The translations under genes and the position numbers were made by a program. A model generated the notes under the pieces. That model was not told the DNA's origin and did not search any database. It saw only the letters and a list, made by a program, of their open reading frames with translations. From Bacteroides intestinalis DSM 17393 (GTDB lineage: Bacteria; Bacteroidota; Bacteroidia; Bacteroidales; Bacteroidaceae), in assembly GCF_000172175.1 (NCBI RefSeq), contig NZ_ABJL02000007.1, positions 1,116,001 to 1,180,000 of the forward strand: DNA of 64,000 nt, in the 5' to 3' direction. Shown here piece after piece: positions 60,800-64,000 of the stretch (position 1 is the stretch's first letter; each line of letters starts with the position of its first letter).

Positions 60800-61597
60800 A
60801 TGATATTTCTTAAAACGGAAGATGAAATAGAGCTGCTCCGTGAGAGTAATTTGCTTGTCGGGAGGACATTGGCTGAAGTTGCAAAGCTAGTAAAGCCTGG
60901 AGTTACTACAGGGGAACTGGATAAAGTAGCGGAAGAGTTTATCAGAGATCATGGTGCTGTTCCTACTTTTAAAGGTTTTCCAAATCAATATGGTGATCCA
61001 TTTCCAGCTTCGCTATGTACATCGGTAAATGAACAGGTAGTGCATGGTATTCCTGGAGATATAGTACTGAAAGAAGGTGATATTGTGTCAGTTGATTGTG
61101 GTACTTATATGAATGGATTTTGTGGTGATTCTGCCTATACATTTTGTGTAGGAGAAGTAGATGAGGAAGTTCGCAAATTACTGAAAGTTACTAAAGAGGC
61201 ATTATACATCGGAATAGAAAATGCCGTTCAAGGAAAACGGTTGGGTGATATCGGATATTCAATACAAGAACATTGTGAGTCCAATTCATTCGGTGTAGTG
61301 CGTGAGTTTGTTGGTCATGGCATTGGCAAGGAAATGCACGAAGACCCTCAGGTTCCTAATTATGGAAAACGTGGTTATGGAACTATGCTGAAGAGAGGTC
61401 TTTGTATTGCTATAGAACCGATGATTACGCAAGGTAGTCGTCAGATAGTAATGGAGCGTGATGGTTGGACGGTGAGAACAAAGGATCGGAAGTATGCAGC
61501 TCATTTTGAGCATACAGTGGCTGTTGGAGCTGGTAAAGCTGATATCCTATCATCGTTTGAGTTCATAGAAGAAGTATTAGGAGATAAAGCAATTTAA
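60800..61597 (+). CDS. map: Methionine aminopeptidase, type I
   Basis: A 265-aa M24A metallopeptidase removing the initiator Met. Metal ligands are visible: Asp in VDCGTYMNGFCGDSAYTF (two Asp, about 97 and 108), His in GHGIGKEMHEDPQVPNYG (about 172 onward), Glu in AIEPMIT (about 205) and Glu in FEHTVAV (about 236). The N-terminus lacks a zinc-finger extension. Between secY and infA. Confidence 0.97.
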   Translation: MIFLKTEDEIELLRESNLLVGRTLAEVAKLVKPGVTTGELDKVAEEFIRDHGAVPTFKGFPNQYGDPFPASLCTSVNEQVVHGIPGDIVLKEGDIVSVDCGTYMNGFCGDSAYTFCVGEVDEEVRKLLKVTKEALYIGIENAVQGKRLGDIGYSIQEHCESNSFGVVREFVGHGIGKEMHEDPQVPNYGKRGYGTMLKRGLCIAIEPMITQGSRQIVMERDGWTVRTKDRKYAAHFEHTVAVGAGKADILSSFEFIEEVLGDKAI

Positions 61598-61606
61598 AAA
61601 ATTAAT

Positions 61607-61825
61607 ATGGCTAAGCAATCTGCAATAGAACAAGATGGAGTTATTGTTGAAGCATTGTCTAATGCAATGTTTCGTGTTGAATTAGAAAACGGACATGAGA
61701 TTACTGCACATATTTCCGGTAAGATGCGAATGCATTACATTAAAATCCTGCCGGGTGATAAAGTAAGAGTCGAAATGTCTCCTTACGATTTATCGAAAGG
61801 AAGAATTGTATTTAGATATAAATAA
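61607..61825 (+). CDS. infA: Translation initiation factor IF-1
   Basis: A 72-aa OB-fold protein. EQDGVIVEALSNAMFRVELENGHEI (parts: EALSNAMFRVELENGH, about 15-30) and GKMRMHYIKILPGDKVRVEMSPYDLSKGRI (parts) are diagnostic. Confidence 0.97.
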   Translation: MAKQSAIEQDGVIVEALSNAMFRVELENGHEITAHISGKMRMHYIKILPGDKVRVEMSPYDLSKGRIVFRYK

Positions 61826-61834
61826 AATTAAGAT

Positions 61835-61951
61835 ATGAAAGTAAGAGCATCTTTAAAGAAACGTACGCCAGAATGTAAGATCGTTAGACGCAATGGCCGT
61901 TTGTATGTTATTAACAAGAAAAATCCTAAGTATAAACAACGTCAAGGATAA
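61835..61951 (+). CDS. rpmJ: 50S ribosomal protein bL36, zinc-free form
   Basis: A 38-aa protein, below most ORF cut-offs. MKVRASLKKRTPECK opening and NPKYKQRQG end identify it. Only one Cys remains of the usual Cys3-His zinc set, so this is the C-minus type. Follows infA after 9 bases. Confidence 0.95.
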   Translation: MKVRASLKKRTPECKIVRRNGRLYVINKKNPKYKQRQG

Positions 61952-61957
61952 TATTAT

Positions 61958-61965
61958 TATTTTTG
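61958..61965 (+). promoter_or_regulatory. Possible internal -7 box before rpsM
   Basis: TATTTTTG followed by C, 20 bases before the rpsM start. No -33 match, so weak. Confidence 0.3.
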
Positions 61966-61985
61966 CAAAAAAAATAATTTAGTAT

Positions 61986-62366
61986 ATGGCTATAAGAATA
62001 GTTGGTGTCGATTTGCCTCAGAATAAGAGAGGTGAAGTTGCGTTGACCTATATCTATGGAATAGGTCGTAGTAGTTCAGCAAAGATTTTGGATAAAGCTG
62101 GTGTAGATAAAGACCTGAAGGTGAAAGACTGGACGGACGATCAAGCTGCCAAGATTCGTGAGATCATTGGTGCAGAATTTAAAGTAGAAGGTGACCTTCG
62201 TTCGGAAGTTCAATTGAATATCAAACGTTTGATGGATATTGGTTGCTACCGTGGTGTACGTCATCGTATCGGTTTACCAGTGAGAGGTCAGAGCACTAAG
62301 AATAACGCTCGTACTCGTAAAGGTAGAAAGAAAACCGTTGCAAATAAGAAAAAAGCTACTAAATAA
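61986..62366 (+). CDS. rpsM: 30S ribosomal protein uS13
   Basis: A 126-aa protein of the 30S head. RIVGVDLPQNKRGEVALTYIYGIG (parts: VDLPQNKRGE) and the C-terminal RHRIGLPVRGQSTKNNARTRKG (parts: GLPVRGQSTKNNARTRKG, about 97-114). Confidence 0.97.
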   Translation: MAIRIVGVDLPQNKRGEVALTYIYGIGRSSSAKILDKAGVDKDLKVKDWTDDQAAKIREIIGAEFKVEGDLRSEVQLNIKRLMDIGCYRGVRHRIGLPVRGQSTKNNARTRKGRKKTVANKKKATK

Positions 62367-62377
62367 TAATTGTTGAT

Positions 62378-62767
62378 ATGGCAAAAAAAACAGTTGCAGC
62401 AAAGAAGAGAAATGTGAAAGTTGACGCTAATGGACAGTTGCATGTTCATTCATCTTTCAACAATATTATTGTTTCTCTCGCAAACAGTGAAGGGCAGATC
62501 ATTTCTTGGTCATCTGCCGGTAAAATGGGATTTAGAGGTTCTAAGAAGAACACTCCTTATGCAGCGCAAATGGCTGCCCAAGATTGTGCAAAAGTTGCAT
62601 TTGATCTTGGCCTGAGAAAGGTAAAAGCATATGTGAAGGGTCCGGGTAACGGACGTGAGTCTGCTATTAGAACTATCCATGGTGCAGGTATTGAAGTTAC
62701 TGAAATCATTGACGTAACTCCACTTCCACATAATGGTTGTCGTCCTCCGAAAAGACGTAGAGTTTAA
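62378..62767 (+). CDS. rpsK: 30S ribosomal protein uS11
   Basis: A 129-aa protein of the platform. HVHSSFNNIIVSL (about 22-34), KGPGNGRESAIR (about 87-98) and the C-terminal PHNGCRPPKRRRV. Confidence 0.97.
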   Translation: MAKKTVAAKKRNVKVDANGQLHVHSSFNNIIVSLANSEGQIISWSSAGKMGFRGSKKNTPYAAQMAAQDCAKVAFDLGLRKVKAYVKGPGNGRESAIRTIHGAGIEVTEIIDVTPLPHNGCRPPKRRRV

Positions 62768-62796
62768 GATTTACCTTTAATAAAAATGATCTTGAT

Positions 62797-62847
62797 TTTG
62801 TTATTTGGATTACATTAATTTCTCTCTGTAATCGCGGCTGCAACAAA
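62797..62847 (+). promoter_or_regulatory. Candidate structured leader before rpsD
   Basis: In the 117-base gap, an outer stem TTTGTT (62797-62802)/AACAAA (62842-62847) encloses an inner stem GATTAC (62808-62813)/GTAATC (62828-62833); the internal loop has the only GC-rich bases of the gap (GCGGCTGC). Candidate uS4-binding or other leader element. Confidence 0.45.
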
Positions 62848-62884
62848 TTGAGTTCATGAATAAAACAATTAAAATTTAAAAGAA

Positions 62885-63490
62885 ATGGCTAGATATACTG
62901 GACCAAAATCAAGAATAGCCCGTAAATTCGGTGAAGGTATCTTCGGAGCAGATAAAGTTTTGTCTAAGAAAAATTATCCTCCCGGACAGCATGGCAATTC
63001 TAGAAAGAGAAAAACTTCTGAATATGGTGTTCAACTTCGCGAGAAACAGAAAGCCAAATACACCTATGGAGTTTTAGAAAAACAATTCCGCAACCTGTTT
63101 GAAAAAGCAGAAACAGCTAAAGGCATTACCGGTGAAATTCTGCTTCAGTTGCTAGAAGGTCGTCTTGATAATATTGTATTCCGTTTAGGTATTGCTCCTA
63201 CTCGTGCAGCTGCTCGTCAGTTGGTGGGTCACAAGCATATCACTGTGGATGGTGAAGTGGTAAATATCCCTTCATTTGCAGTAAAACCGGGTCAGGTAAT
63301 TGGCGTTCGTGAAAGATCTAAATCTTTGGAAGTAATTGCTAATTCACTGGCTGGATTTAATCACAGCAAATATCCTTGGTTGGAATGGGATGATAACTCT
63401 AAGGTTGGTAAATTACTGCATGTACCTGAAAGAGCGGACATTCCTGAAAACATTAAAGAGCATTTGATCGTAGAATTGTATTCTAAATAA
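62885..63490 (+). CDS. rpsD: 30S ribosomal protein uS4
   Basis: A 201-aa protein that starts 30S assembly. MARYTGPKSRIARKFG opening, PGQHGNSRKRKTSEYG (about 38-53), and the S4 RNA-binding domain LEGRLDNIVFRLGIAPTRAAARQLVGHKHITVDG (parts: RLDNIVFRLG; RQLVGHKHI, about 95-125). No zinc cysteines. Confidence 0.97.
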   Translation: MARYTGPKSRIARKFGEGIFGADKVLSKKNYPPGQHGNSRKRKTSEYGVQLREKQKAKYTYGVLEKQFRNLFEKAETAKGITGEILLQLLEGRLDNIVFRLGIAPTRAAARQLVGHKHITVDGEVVNIPSFAVKPGQVIGVRERSKSLEVIANSLAGFNHSKYPWLEWDDNSKVGKLLHVPERADIPENIKEHLIVELYSK

Positions 63491-63503
63491 AATAATTAAT
63501 TTC

Positions 63504-64000
63504 ATGGCGATATTAGCATTTCAAAAACCTGATAAAGTATTAATGTTGGAAGCGGATTCTAGATTCGGTAAATTCGAATTTCGTCCGTTGGAGCCCGGTT
63601 TTGGTATTACCGTTGGTAATGCACTACGCCGCATCCTGCTTTCGTCATTAGAGGGTTTTGCTATCACTACTATCAAAATAGATGGTGTTGAGCATGAGTT
63701 CTCTAGCGTACCGGGAGTTAAAGAGGATGTTACTAACATTATCTTGAATCTGAAACAGGTGAGATTCAAGCAAGTAGTTGAAGAATTCGAAAGTGAGAAA
63801 GTAAGTATTACAATCGAAAATTCTAGTGAATTTAAAGCAGGTGACATAGGTAAGTATTTGACTGGATTTGAAGTGTTAAATCCTGAATTAGTTATTTGTC
63901 ATTTAGATTCTAAAGCAACTATGCAAATCGATATTACGATTAACAAAGGTCGTGGATATGTTCCGGCTGATGAAAACCGCGAATATTGCACGGATGTTAA
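63504..64000 (+). CDS. rpoA: RNA polymerase subunit alpha, N-terminal part (cut by right edge)
   Basis: 165 codons are visible. KFEFRPLEPGFGITVGNALRRILLSSLEGFAIT (parts: LEPGFGITVGNALRRILLSS, about 28-47) is the alpha dimerisation signature. The frame stays open to base 64000, so the rest of the NTD and the CTD lie outside. Confidence 0.97.
   Translation, partial: MAILAFQKPDKVLMLEADSRFGKFEFRPLEPGFGITVGNALRRILLSSLEGFAITTIKIDGVEHEFSSVPGVKEDVTNIILNLKQVRFKQVVEEFESEKVSITIENSSEFKAGDIGKYLTGFEVLNPELVICHLDSKATMQIDITINKGRGYVPADENREYCTDV

Overview
The window looks like a chromosomal segment of a gut-type Bacteroidales genome, most likely Bacteroides or a close relative. Evidence: many gene starts lie just downstream of the Bacteroidetes sigma-ABfr promoter pattern (TTTG, about 19-20 bases, TAnnTTTG); Shine-Dalgarno sequences are mostly weak or absent; and the gene families (histone-like HU-related protein, GH2 enzyme, PorP/SprF-GldKLMN, SusC-like barrel with sigma factor, DUF3467) are typical of the phylum. 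The species cannot be read from the sequence.

Left part (1-9.7 kb): the 3' end of a GH2 glycosidase gene, an HU-related DNA-binding protein, a secreted serine beta-lactamase-like hydrolase, a degenerate methyltransferase-like protein, a PduO-type cobalamin adenosyltransferase, a small DUF2795 protein, a divergent RecQ-like helicase, and on the minus strand a HipA-like kinase/DUF3037 pair and a DUF488 protein.

Middle (9.7-31.5 kb): a complete core type IX secretion/gliding operon (porP/sprF, gldK, gldL, gldM, gldN) closed by its own terminator, then an outer-membrane barrel protein and priA. Next on the minus strand is a cassette of small membrane protein, ECF-like sigma factor and TonB-dependent-receptor-like barrel. 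It is followed by a low-molecular-weight phosphotyrosine phosphatase; a minus-strand operon of a PgpH-type HD phosphohydrolase and two paralogous membrane proteins of unknown function; gltX-waaA; a gamma carbonic anhydrase; and aminopeptidase P.

Right part (31.8-64 kb): the translation and transcription core. rpsU, a Xer recombinase and hpf precede tRNA-Thr, tRNA-Tyr, tRNA-Thr, tuf, tRNA-Trp, secE, nusG, rplKAJL, rpoB and rpoC, an order close to the tufB-rpoBC region of E. coli. A DUF3467 gene follows, then rpsL-rpsG-fusA joined without a second tuf to the S10, spc and alpha ribosomal gene clusters, ending inside rpoA at the right edge.

The most interesting material is the T9SS core operon, the HipA-like/DUF3037 pair with a palindrome against its promoter, the non-canonical sigma cassette, the PgpH operon with its twin membrane proteins, a three-way-junction palindrome near 22.56 kb, a perfect 29-bp hairpin at 29.1 kb, an 11-bp periodic repeat near 31.6 kb, several short intergenic repeat patches, and a structured leader before rpsD. 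No mobile element, phage or CRISPR array was found.
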